From NCBI RefSeq assembly GCF_009730915.1, contig NC_052488.1, forward strand, positions 20,020,305-20,084,304: a DNA stretch of 64,000 bases, read 5' to 3'. The notes beneath the pieces were generated by a model. The model was not told the origin of the DNA. It was given only the letters and a program-made list of their open reading frames with translations, and did no database searches. How positions within the stretch are numbered: the stretch's first letter is position 1; each line of letters starts with the position of its first letter. The DNA is from Dioscorea cayenensis subsp. rotundata (lineage: Eukaryota; Streptophyta; Magnoliopsida; Dioscoreales; Dioscoreaceae). Positions 45,753-57,902 of this stretch are shown here, in pieces. The position numbers were made by a program, and so were the translations under genes.

Positions 45753-47797
45753 TGCTGTGCATTCAAAGTTTGCAGTAATGGAGAACAACCTTACTGAAAA
45801 TCAACTTAAATGAATGAATGAATTCTTTTTTCTTCTCTTATTATATATATTTTTTTATGTATTTACAAATATATATTGAATGTGCATTAATGAAATTAAG
45901 ATCAAAACCTGCCCTCTGAAACAAGCATTGAATTATGCCTGCAGTCCATCTGTTCAGAAAAGAACATCACACAAAGACACACATAAGAAGAAGATTAGCA
46001 TTGCTCCAAAATCACATGAAGATATCAAGGTACAAACACTCTTTGCTCTGTTCCACAATTGGAAAAAGCAACCATGGATGCATTTATTAATTTTGACACC
46101 ACTTGCTCTGAGTGTGTTCATATTTGTGGTTAAAAATTTAAGGAGATTAAATAGAATAAAAAATAAGGAAAAAAAATTATTATTATTATAATATAAATAG
46201 AGTGTACTCATATTTATATATAAAGAGTATTTTATAAGAATTTCGAACCTTTGACTTTTGGTTTACAAGAGAAATGAAATATTAAATTATAAAATAAAGC
46301 TAGTATAATTGGGAGAGAAAAATAAAAATAAAAATAAAAAAGTTTATGTCAGAGATTATTTTTTTGTATAAGATCTTTTATAAAATTTTTGAATGTAAAG
46401 ATTATTTTTTAGATTATGGGAAAATAGAACAATTTACAACTTGCGATTGTTTTCTAGATAGTACAAGTTGCTTCTATCTATGCCCTTAATTCTTTGTTGG
46501 TTTTTTATTAGACTTTAATTACACCATTGGTGAACGCTAAAACCTTTAATTTTGTTTATCTTGCAAGTTGTATGTTTGTTTGATTATTTGTAATTGTCTT
46601 TATTTAAAAAAAACAACGGAGAAACAAATAAAATTAAAAGTGAGAATATAATTGTGTGGTTTATTTACTACTATTATAATCATTAAAAATGGGACCGTGA
46701 GGAGATCAACTCCTTTTGAGTGACTAAATGTGCCATCAGTTCTTAGGCTTCGAAACCTCTTTACTCATGTAATCTGCTGGACTATTATAATTGAACAGAA
46801 TAATTGTATCTTCTCTTGTAAAGTATTATTACAATTTTCAATTATTTGCAAAATTGACTGTATGTTTATTACTTTAATAAATGTAGATTTTAAAAAATCA
46901 CACTTGAGGAGTCACTCTTACAATCAAACAAAACCTCAAGTTCCTAAGACCCTTGACATTCTCACCTGAAGGATCTAGCAATTCCTAGCGTGATCCTCCG
47001 GACTCAACTATCTAACAATAATCGTTTCTATTTTTATTTCATTTTCCTTGTAGTCTTGCTTGTCCACCTACGGTGAAAGTAATTATTTATATATATATTT
47101 GCTTGGTTTTGCTTTGTTTTTAGCTGGTGGTTGTTATATTCTTGTTGTTGTGTATTATTTTTATTTTCAATAAATTGTGATTAGTCCATTTTTCTATAAA
47201 AAAAAATCATTAGTTGTTAATGAGTTAAACTAATATAGGACCTCTCTCTCCATCTCCGTTAAAGAGGTCTACTTTCGATCGTTTGTCTGTCCACAGTACT
47301 ACCTCTATTGTTTTCTTCTACCTTCCACCCCTTATTGATCACTTTTTAATTATCTATCATGTTATATTTTTAGTTATTTTATCTCTCTTTGTAATTTTGT
47401 CTCTATCATACGTTGTACTGTTGACTAACTTTAATGTAAGTTTCTGAATTTTTTTTTTTTTATAAAGAAAAGAGAGTTAAATTTGCATATTTAACCCTTA
47501 GTACAAACCAACAGATTCCAATATATATATAAGATAGCACGTTTAGGAAGGGGGAGGGGGGTCAACAATATGGTATTGAGTGATTACTATCTGAAAATGA
47601 AATTTCAATGATATATGAATTGTTAGCTTTAGATTGATGGGTTTGTTTTCTTGTTGATTCTATTGTAAGTAGGTGAAACAATCATACTTTTTTTCCAATT
47701 AGTTATATAGTCTTGTAGCTTTGATTTTCATTTTGCATCATTCCTTTTATTGTCACTATGCTTGGGCCTGAATGGCCTGTTAGGTGGTCAATGCTAG

Positions 47798-47855
<58 letters not shown>

Positions 47856-48108
47856 CTATGTACATATCTATGTGACTTTGTAGGGTTTTGTGTACGTGAC
47901 TAAAGTTTGATTGAACGTGTATTTCTTTAACGCCTCAATATTTTTAGAGCTTTGAGCCCCACAAAAGTATCATGCAAAGGCTTAAAGTTGTTATTTCACT
48001 AATATTGTTCTTTAGATTGGGAAAAGAAAGTAAAATAAATACATTTTTTTGTTACAATATTTGGTTAGATTATACCCACAAGCTCCCAAAAGAATTAGGC
48101 TAAAACTT
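45751..48108. other. Intergenic, nothing recognised
   Basis: AT-rich DNA with scattered short runs. A (TC)n(TA)n microsatellite lies at 47801-47855. Short open frames have no family resemblance. Confidence 0.5.
47801..47855. repeat. Compound (TC)n(TA)n microsatellite
   Basis: About 16 TC units followed by about 11 TA units. Confidence 0.9.
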
Positions 48109-48343
48109 AATGACCAAGTAATTTATTAGTAACCGGATTCCCATTAGAACTCTTCATAAATGATGAGAGTTTGAATCATGAGTAAAGACACATTTATGGG
48201 AGTATAAGCTTTGGTTGTGTGCGGAATGGTCCCAGCACCCATATATGTGCAGACCCTGCCCCACTTGCTCCACCGAGATTTGTGCATGACTCTACCTTTT
48301 TTAGCGATCTAGCCATGCATCTTGGTAAAATAAATAAATAAAT
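48109..48343 (+). mobile_element. SINE, second family
   Basis: Same family as 32961-33190: GATGAGAGTTTGAATCATGAG (box B region), GCCCCACTTGCTCCACCGAG and TTTGTGCATGACTCT, with an A-rich tail TAAAATAAATAAATAAATAA. No clear target-site duplication. Confidence 0.65.
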
Positions 48344-48491
48344 AATATGGGCACCGACTAATTCTATTGAACCTCTCTTCTCGTCGTCGCAGATGGCCCT
48401 TATTCTCCTCAATTCCTATTTAGTTTCATGTATCAACTTCACCTCTAGTGAACACGTAACCAACTTTTGGTCTATTGATTTCTCCTCATCG

Positions 48492-50975
48492 GTTTTTTTA
48501 TTAAAGTGGATAAACTACAAATTTATTGAAATAGAAGAGCATCAAGCACAACAATAATAACATAAAAGAAACTTGCAATAACAAACCAGAAAACCAAAGA
48601 GAAGAATTCAGTCACTAGAGGTGATAAACTCCTAATAGAAAATGGAAAAAAACACAAAAAGAGGCAAAACACAACTGAGAGGAAAGAGTCCACAAGGAGG
48701 TGACAAAGGTCTAGTCAGACTGCCAAAAACTTCGGCTAGATCAGGCGAAGACTACTCTATGTCGTTGGAATTCCCTCTGGCCTCACATTCAGGAAAAACG
48801 AGCAAGCATTTCAACTTTTGAGTTGATTCTGCTTGAACTTAGAGCGGGTCCCTAGCTGCAGAAATCCAATCCAGTAACATGTGAATTATTTTAATGATTA
48901 CTGAACGTGAATTCATAGCATGAAAAGTAAATATTCGCTTGTTTCTTTCAAGCCAAATGTTTCAAAAAATTGCTCGGACAAGAAGGTCCCACATGGTTCT
49001 TTATCAAACATCTATGGATGAAATCCAGGAAGACCATACCTCTGAGATAACCTTAGAATGAGAAGGTAAGTTTAATATTTGTTTAAAAAAGGCCCAAATC
49101 CTATCGGCAAAGTCACAGTGAATTAGGAGATGATATGTAGATTCTGAAGATCTATGACATAAAACACAAGTATTCGTTGTAATTTGCGTGTTACAACCTT
49201 TTTTGGCTAAATTATCCTGGGTTAGAATTTCTGTTCTCACAAGATAGCCAACAAAAGAGAGTGATTTTACTTGGACAACTCAATTTCCAGTAAGAAGAAT
49301 ATAAGGCACTGCGCGTTCCTCCATCTATAAGGAATTTATAGAAAGATCGAATTGAGTAGCCTCCATTTTTTTCAAGATTCCAGGTTTTAACATTCTCTTG
49401 ATCACTGGAACAGTCTGGGATGGATGTCAAGAAATGTAAAATCTCGAAGGAGGTTGTTTGAAAAAGCAGATTCTGCAGAGAAGCATTTTGAGTAAGTTGT
49501 CTAATAGTTATCCTGGGAAAGTTCGAATTATTAAAGAGGTTGACCCAAATGTCTTTGGGTGCTCTACCCTTGACCCAGTTGTCAAACCACAACAATGTAG
49601 AATCTCCATTTTTTCACATTTTTAGAAGTACAAAATTGAAAGACATGTAAGATCGACCGAATACCTGCCCAGAATAAGGAATTATACCTAGCTGATGAGT
49701 GAAGTAGTGTTCCTAGGTGCCCTTCGTTTAGGTAATTAGCTTGAATTATTTTGGACCAACAACCTTTACCGCCTGAGAAAATTTTCCACCACTATTTACC
49801 TAGGAGAGCTTTGTTGAATTCAAAAAGATTTAAAATTTCCCACCCTCCCATTTCACGAGGTCTGCAAATTCTTTTCCAGTCTACTAGTCTCATTCCTTTT
49901 GATCCCAGATCCGGGCATTTCCAAAGAAAGTCTCTTTGGATTTTATCAATCTCTTTGATCACCCATATTGGAAGTTAGAAAACATACATCCAATAGGTAG
50001 GAATTGAAGTAAGAATGGAGTTCAGTAGGGTGAGGCGACCCCCTAAAGAAAGGTAGTAGGCCTTCCAGGATGAAAGTTTTGAACGAACCATAAGTATCAA
50101 TTTCATCCAGTCTTGTCTCCTAGGATGCCTACCTAAGATTGGGACCCCTAAGTAAGTGATAGGTAAGCAATCTCTTTTGCAGTTAAGAATCGTAGCTGAG
50201 GAAGCATTAGGTTGAAATCCATAGTTAGTGGAGACTAGACAACTCTTTAAGAAAATAATTGTAAGACCAGAGGCATCTTCAAATAGATAAAGAATCAGCT
50301 TGATAATTCGGAGGTCTTCCTGTCCTCCTGCTAAGAAGATTATTAGGTCATCTGCATATTGAAAATGATAGATCTTTGTCTCTCCTTCCAATGTTACTCC
50401 CAGTAAGACTCTGGAACACAACGCTTTAGAAACATGGCGCTCAGGGTATCTGCTGCGAGAGCAAAGAGCAAGGGTATAAGGGAATCTCCTTATCTTAGAC
50501 CTCGCTTATGTGTAATATAGCCATGTTGCTCCCCATTGACTAGAACTTTAGCCTTAGCTGAGCTCAGAATATTCAAAATCCAGGAAGCCCACCGAGGCCT
50601 AAAACCTCTTTGCCGCTAGAATGTCCAGTAAAAAATTCCAATCTAAAGAGTCAAAAGTTTTTTGAAAATCTACTTTAAAACCATAGCCTAGAAGCTTTTG
50701 TTTTTGAAGATTGAAAATTAGTTCTTGGGCAGCAATAATATTATCAGCTATACATCTACCTTTGATGAACGCTGATTGTGAATCATCCACAAGTAAGTAT
50801 ATGACCTTACTTAACCTATTAGCCAAAATCTGAAAAATGATTTTACAAGAAGAATTTATTAGGCTAATAGTGTGGTAATCATTAACGAATTCAGGTGGAT
50901 TTGTCTTTGCGATGAGTGCAATGTTCACCCAGTTTAGACGTTCAAGGTTCACCCTTCCCTCAAAGAAAATAAAGA
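48492..50975 (-). mobile_element. LINE (L1-type) retrotransposon, 5' incomplete and decayed
   Basis: On the minus strand, in order: RT core (50975-50599) with NIALIAKTNPPEFVNDY, QSAFIKGRCIADNI and KVDFQKTFDSLDW; then FQYADDLIIFLAGG (50350 region), the YADD catalytic motif; then WKLSCPSKITLFCW (about 49270) and CVLCHRSSESTYHLLIHC (about 49120), a zf-RVT domain. Stops and frameshifts separate these parts (for example QTTSFEILHF is in a different frame from NLAKKGC), so it is dead. A T run at 48492-48500 may be the A tail. The 5' part (endonuclease) is missing because an LTR-type sequence abuts at about 50975. Confidence 0.85.
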
Positions 50976-51598
50976 AAAGAAAGTGCAAGTGCACGGGTTG
51001 TCAAAGTAATAAAGTACCCCGGTGAGTGGGATAGTCGTATCCATAGGGAATAGTGCTCGGAAACACAAGTATTGCTATTTAACTATAGTGAAAACGATTG
51101 ATGAGTTATGTGAACAATATTAATGCAAATGAAAATAAAGAAAAGAAAAGAGAGCGCAATAGGAATAAAGAGAGGTAATTGATAAAAAGATGGGGCACCC
51201 GGACATTGCTCCCCTAAGACTATTGCTTCAAGTGCAAGACTAATCATTATACCTCCTAATTGGCGTTGAATGAGTCATGGAAATACAAAGTCACACGGTC
51301 CAAAACCTAAGGTCAACCGTAACTAACCCTTACCCTATGCCCCGACGGAAATGGATACTCTCGATGCCTCATACTGTGTAGGGTTGCTTGAAGCTCTAGG
51401 GATTTCAAGTGATAAACCCTATTCCCTAATATAGATCTAACTCTTTGGTCTAGGAGAAAGGCCCCTAGTCACAATTAAGCTCCAGTACTAAGGATTACTT
51501 CAACACTTCACTCTGTTGCTCACGCAACTAAGCTCCAGTGGAGTTTGTTTCTTGGCACTTCACTCTATCATGACCGCAAAGAACTCTTGGAACATGGG
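50976..51598 (-). mobile_element. LTR-type sequence (Ty3-like) abutting the LINE and the gap
   Basis: On the minus strand it ends CACCGGGGTACTTTATTACT, TTGACAACCCGTGCACTTGC, as the LTR-like sequence at 23470-25095 does. No coding domain is visible before the N run, so the element may continue in the gap. Confidence 0.55.
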
Positions 51599-52598
51599 NN
51601 NNNNNNNNNNNNNNNNNNNNNNNNNNNNNNNNNNNNNNNNNNNNNNNNNNNNNNNNNNNNNNNNNNNNNNNNNNNNNNNNNNNNNNNNNNNNNNNNNNNN
51701 NNNNNNNNNNNNNNNNNNNNNNNNNNNNNNNNNNNNNNNNNNNNNNNNNNNNNNNNNNNNNNNNNNNNNNNNNNNNNNNNNNNNNNNNNNNNNNNNNNNN
51801 NNNNNNNNNNNNNNNNNNNNNNNNNNNNNNNNNNNNNNNNNNNNNNNNNNNNNNNNNNNNNNNNNNNNNNNNNNNNNNNNNNNNNNNNNNNNNNNNNNNN
51901 NNNNNNNNNNNNNNNNNNNNNNNNNNNNNNNNNNNNNNNNNNNNNNNNNNNNNNNNNNNNNNNNNNNNNNNNNNNNNNNNNNNNNNNNNNNNNNNNNNNN
52001 NNNNNNNNNNNNNNNNNNNNNNNNNNNNNNNNNNNNNNNNNNNNNNNNNNNNNNNNNNNNNNNNNNNNNNNNNNNNNNNNNNNNNNNNNNNNNNNNNNNN
52101 NNNNNNNNNNNNNNNNNNNNNNNNNNNNNNNNNNNNNNNNNNNNNNNNNNNNNNNNNNNNNNNNNNNNNNNNNNNNNNNNNNNNNNNNNNNNNNNNNNNN
52201 NNNNNNNNNNNNNNNNNNNNNNNNNNNNNNNNNNNNNNNNNNNNNNNNNNNNNNNNNNNNNNNNNNNNNNNNNNNNNNNNNNNNNNNNNNNNNNNNNNNN
52301 NNNNNNNNNNNNNNNNNNNNNNNNNNNNNNNNNNNNNNNNNNNNNNNNNNNNNNNNNNNNNNNNNNNNNNNNNNNNNNNNNNNNNNNNNNNNNNNNNNNN
52401 NNNNNNNNNNNNNNNNNNNNNNNNNNNNNNNNNNNNNNNNNNNNNNNNNNNNNNNNNNNNNNNNNNNNNNNNNNNNNNNNNNNNNNNNNNNNNNNNNNNN
52501 NNNNNNNNNNNNNNNNNNNNNNNNNNNNNNNNNNNNNNNNNNNNNNNNNNNNNNNNNNNNNNNNNNNNNNNNNNNNNNNNNNNNNNNNNNNNNNNNNN
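51599..52598. other. Assembly gap, 1000 N
   Basis: Exactly 1,000 undetermined bases, a size commonly used for gaps of unknown length. Order and distance across it are not proven. Confidence 0.99.
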
Positions 52599-55500
52599 TA
52601 GCTGCGTCACTTTGTGGCGAGAAAGCGCACTGGGCGGCCTAGAGCGAAAGAGGATCAGTCGCTGGCGTTTGATGTCCAGCGAAGTTACATTGCAGTCACT
52701 GCCATGGATCCGGTCACGATCGGCGATCTTTGCATGATAAAGCTGTCAGCCGATCTAGGCATTGTTAATCAAAGCCGAAGCGATGACTGGAAACATTAGT
52801 GTATTGATGGGCAACTTTCCATATTTAAACTAGAGACATTGTTATTTTAAAGCGGATCTGACACTGTAAGTTTGAAATATTTCAATCGATGTTTAAAGCG
52901 ATATATAGTATATTTAAACAATGAAAGTGAAATGTACACAATTAGAGCGTAAATTAAACAATGAAATGAAAGCCCGAATGGAATTTAACTCCTTTCTGCA
53001 ATTCAAAAACAAAACAAAAATTTACATTTAGATATACAAGTCGTGTTCTTCGAAAACAAAAACAATGAATTGAATTTGTCTGAGATTTACATTCGAAAAC
53101 AAAATTGATATTCGAGATATACAGGGACATGTTCTTCAAAAACAAAATTTAACCAGCTTGTGGCGACCCCATTTGTCATGGACACCCGATTGCCCTCCCT
53201 CCTTAAGTATCGGGTAACATACCTTAATGTCGAGGGTAAGGAACGATACATGCTGCGGTAGCCGTAACTTCTCACTCCCAAAGTAATTGCTCGATAAACC
53301 GCATGGCGTGAGCGGCAGCAATCGACGCTTCCTTGTTTTTAGGCGTGGGGTTTCCAAAGTCGTCGCAGCGTGGGTACTTTTGCCTTGCTGGCCGACTCGT
53401 CGAACTCCATATCGACACAATTGTCGAATAGATTCATTGTCGAGATATGCAAGTCGAGATTATAATCTCGATTAAATACCACACAGATATTAATCGGACA
53501 TAATTAAATAACTTACCATGTCCAACGCGTCCTTATCGTACCAGGACATGAAGAATAATGCATATATTCTTGTTTATCATTGTCCAGGACGACGACATGG
53601 AAGTGGCCATTCATGATTATCGGGAGGATGATAATTTGAACTTCATGCGAGTTCTTGCGCAGCATCCCCGACCATAGCCATAATTGTTTCGTATGCGTCG
53701 TCTCGCTTTTGACATAAAAGCAGCATGGCGATACGGTGATGAGGCGCTTCTTGTAAGGATATGGCTCTTTGCTCGGCGACTTTTTGTATTATGCATACTG
53801 AAAGTGTCCATCACATCATCGATGACCATCTCCTTCCCTCAGCGGCGTGTATAATTTGTGCGTGTGTGGTACTCAGCGTCGTTCTTCCAGCATGCGATCT
53901 TTGAGGTTAAGCGACAGCGAGATATAATAAGACCATATTGTAAATATTTAAATGATATTATATATAATTAAGCGTTAAGCGAGACAAAAGTAAATGATAA
54001 CATAAAAGGCATTAAACACTATTAGAAAATCGTTAAACACTATAACAAAACCTTTAAAACAATATTATAAAAACTTTAAACTTACGAATCCATAGAAGCG
54101 GTTGAGGAAGATCCTCATCAACTCACCTCTCGTGTTGTTAAAACGACTGAGGCCAACCCATTTCTTCTTCTTGAATAAAAAGCTTTCAGAGACGTGCGGT
54201 CCCATTTTTGATTGGCCTTGATCATCTCTCTCGTTGCTCGGTCGGGGTCTTGACGATCATCTTCCTTCGATCGCGGGGACGATGGCGGCGACATCAGCTG
54301 CGAACACATCCTTACATGGTTGTTCTTGTTGTGGGATTGTGTACGGCTTCGATCTGAGGGACGACGGCGGCGAGCATCAGCCCGCGAACACATCCTTACA
54401 TGGTTCTTGTTGTGGTGGGATTGTGTCACGCTTGGATGCGTGTCTTGTCGGCCACCGCCACGCGCACTGATAGCAGATTCGACGATCTTCTCAGCCAGTG
54501 GCCTTGACAACATCATCATTGGGAGACACACCCTTAACTTGTTCTTGATCTTGAGGATTGTGTCCATCTTTGATCCGCATGATCTCGGCCGAGTCTGCCG
54601 GGTCCAGTCGATTCATCAGAAGAGGTTAACGACCTTCTCAACCGTGACAGCGGCCACATCATCTCGATGTCCTCACGTCATGCCCTGTCATCAGCAGTGA
54701 CGGACTCGATGTGACATCGATCGCCGATGGTGTTGCTATTGTTTCATCGTCGGCGGCGGTGAAGACGAAGCGATATTGTTCTCCTCTTTTTCGCAAGTCT
54801 CTTCGAATGTGGCCGCCTTGGAATGACCTTCCCGATGATGTCGTCGTCGTCGAAATTCGAGCGCCTCGTTACATCCGGGTGCTTCGAGTTCTTTGGAGGG
54901 ATGGCGCGTGCCGGTTGTGAAACGTCCTTCCGGTGCCTCGACACGGCGACAAGTCGAGAAACTCGATCGTCAATATCGGCGTACTGCGTAAGAGTTGCGG
55001 TGACATCTTAGCCTAATGTCAGGTGAAATCGGTGGGTCATTGCGGTCGGAGGGCTGCCATGGTCGGGGGCCCCTATCGTTGTCGTGGTAGGGGTTGTTGC
55101 AATCTGCAGGGGTAGGGGAGGGCTTCTCGGCGTCGAGGAATGCGTCTGGCGTGGTGGGTGGAAGTAGGAGAGCAGGCGTCCGGCGCAGCGATGAGAGTGC
55201 CCTCTCATCCCCGCCTCGAGCAAGTGGTTCGGGAGCGATAGCATCCGTTCGATCGGTTGACCCCAACAAATATTTCTTCTTCGACGTTCAGGAACCACTT
55301 TCGAAACTAACATATGTAAACCAAACAATTTCAGTGAAAATCATTCATTTTAAACTATAAAAAAACTATATTTAAACATAGTGTTTATATATTTAAGCGT
55401 TATAGAATATAATTAAGCGGAGAACAAAAATATTTAAACCGAGTATGAATAAGAGTTAAGCGGTAAATACTAAAGTTAAGCGCTAAATAAAATGTTTTAA

Positions 55501-57285
55501 ACGTTAAAGACTTATGTTAAACATTGTCCATGATTTATTACCTCTTTTCCATCGAGCGATGACAAGCTCGTTTCTCCCGATCGCTTGCTTCGGTAAGTAC
55601 TTTCAGCGTAGCTGAGCATCCTTGGGATCTTCTAGAAGCGGACTTTTCTTCCCCGTTCGGTCGACTCGTAAAACCAGGGACGTTAAGCGCGATCGAAAGC
55701 GACCCTTAATGTACCACGTGTTGAGTGCTTCTTCGGCGCATCTATCTTGCGCTCGGGTCGGTCACTTGTGGAATATCCTCCATAAGCCGCTAATAGTCGC
55801 TGCGCCCGTGCGTATCGCCCCATGGGTAGGTAGATCATCGGCGTAATCAGCGATCCGGTTTGGAGCAGAGCGTGATGTATTTGGGAAGAGGGCTGTCCCC
55901 ATGAGGTACACGTCGGGAGTTTACGAAATTATCTTCTTACCCTACGTCGAACAAGTTGCGCTGGAGTGCTCTTGATGGAGTCTCTGTGTCTCTCGTGGGT
56001 TTTTGATAGATACCTCCCTTGACGCTAACTTGGGGTTTTCTTCTTACGAAAGACCACTACGTCGCCATCGTAGACTGAGACCAAGACGAGGGGCCACATC
56101 TTGAGGTCCGAAACTCGGCGAGCTTTTCCCGATCCCGAATTTATTGGTGCGACCATAGTACCTTTGCAAAAGAGAAAGGGCCCTCTCTTGGTATATAGCT
56201 TCGACTCGTTGAGCAGCTATGAGCGAGTGTCCGTCGAATAATCTCCCAGATGTCGAGGGAGTCGTGTTATTTTTCAATTCGACTAAAGTCTCCACTCTGG
56301 GTGTCGAATAGCATCGCCCATTAACTAGGGTTGACCGAGCGTAATCACCCGACTGCGACAATAACAACACATTCGACATACGGTATTCACGAAAAGTTTA
56401 AGCGCAAATTTAAGGTTTTTAAGCGGTAACCTCTCGGTTATTAAGCAGAGATATCAAATGTTAAGCAGAGACCCATCTTATTAAGCAGAGGCGAGAATAC
56501 TTAAGCAGTGACAACAAAACTTAAGCGTAACATCTCATTTTCTTAAGCGTCGACCTCGTTTTGTAAAAGCTAGACCATGATCGAATGAAAGGGAAATGTA
56601 CATTATAAATATTACCTAATCATAACAATCGAAAAAACTTTTTCGATAGTGTATCTGGAGCAAAATGCAAAACAAAAACAAAACCCTAGTAGAAATCTCC
56701 CGTGGACTAACAAAACCCCGGTAGAAATCCCCTACGAGACTTGATATATTCCAACAAAAAGCAGGAACACGAAAACAAAAGCGAAAAAAATCTTTCTTTA
56801 TGTGAGCAGGTTAACGTAAAAACCATACTCAATACCTTAGATTAGCAAGCGATGAAATGCCCGACTAGTTGCTGCGAGGGACTTCTCCTTTGAGATCTGG
56901 GTGGAAAGGAAAAAGGCTGCAAATCTGGAGGTTTCGTCGGGTAGAGACAACTGGAGGCGAGCGGAAATGGAAGAGGCGAAGGCGAGTTGAGAAAAAGCAA
57001 GTAGCGGCTCCGATAAATTCGTCTCTCGGGGTTACCCTCACGGAAAAATCACCCCACTTCCTCTCAGAATCGCCGAGATGGGCTGCGACCCACGACTCCC
57101 ATGTAAGAGGCGTTTCGATCCATAAAAATTTGAAACTCACTCAGATTCGCATCCAGATTCCGGGGTTTGGGGGTTTGAAAAACATAGAGTTTAAAAGGAG
57201 GGGGTTTTTAGGGATTGCAAAACTAACAGGGTGTTTTTGACAATTTTACAAACTTAAAGGGTTTTTTTGACAATTTCCACTAATG
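52599..57285 (-). mobile_element. Decayed GC-rich Mutator-like element with Ulp1 remnant
   Basis: A GC-rich block of about 4.7 kb sits in AT-rich surroundings. Its right end, read inward on the minus strand, is ATTAGTGGAAATTGTC, then CACCCTGTTAGTTTTGCA. Subterminal repeats TTAAGCAGAG and TTAAGCG occur at 55430-55510 and 56400-56560. A broken Ulp1/C48 protease lies at 53290-53640 (minus). Between about 54000 and 56400 many short open frames exist on both strands, none recognised; a frameshifted transposase could be there but I cannot show it. The left end lies in or beyond the gap. Class inferred; a CACTA element also can carry Ulp1. Confidence 0.55.
53290..53640 (-). pseudogene. Ulp1 (C48) SUMO-protease-like domain, frameshifted
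   Basis: Minus strand from 53640: IILPIIMNGHFHVVVLDN then KQEYMHYSSC has the beta-strand and catalytic His (HFHVVVLD) form of transposon-borne Ulp1 proteases. Downstream YDKDALDM (other frame), then MNLFDNCVDMEFDE after an apparent intron near 53516, then AHAMRFIEQLLWE, a C-terminal Ulp1 helix. The Asp-Cys pair expected before it (GATTGC) is present but out of frame. At least three frame breaks and a stop in LLWE-stop show that it is dead. Confidence 0.72.
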
Positions 57286-57902
57286 TTTAATATCATTTAT
57301 AAAAAAAAAACACACTCTTTAGATATTATTTCTCTTAAAAGAAAAACATATCTTCTAACAATTAAGTAAATATTATAAAATAAAAAAAAATAACATTACT
57401 ACAGACCTTCAAATATAATTTTTAAAAATAGTTATTTAAAATCTTTTGATATAAATTAAAAATAATGTATATTTCAGTATAAAGTATATGAAAAGGATTA
57501 CCTACTTTTATGTTACAATGTCAAGTTAATCATTTTATAATGATGATTTTAATAATTACAGACAAGAAAATAAGACAACTTCCACTAGAGTCTAAAATTA
57601 TGGAATTATATTAAAAATAATGATCAAAACTTTGAAAATTGGAATTATTTAATTTTTTCCGTACTTTTCCCTTTTATTATTCTATATTTTACAAACAAGA
57701 GATCTAGAAATATCTTGATCAGTGTGGGTGAAACAATGACATGTGTGGCCTATAAAAGATCAAACAAATTCTAATGAAACATAGACTAAGGATAAAACCA
57801 ACATTAAATCAATCAAGTTCAACAAACAAGAATTATCAGAAAAAAGTACATTAAAACAAAATTATTAAAAAATAAATAAAAATAAAAATTCATCCAAATC
57901 AT
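57286..57902. other. AT-rich spacer
   Basis: Between the element end and the 3' end of the DYW PPR gene. Nothing recognised. Confidence 0.5.

Noticed and set aside
45880-46191. 103-aa frame downstream of GA repeats
   Set aside because: AT-rich, lysine-heavy end, no family resemblance; consistent with chance.
54118-55360. Many overlapping open frames in the right GC-rich element
   Set aside because: High GC lowers stop frequency; no domain recognised in any frame, so not called as genes.
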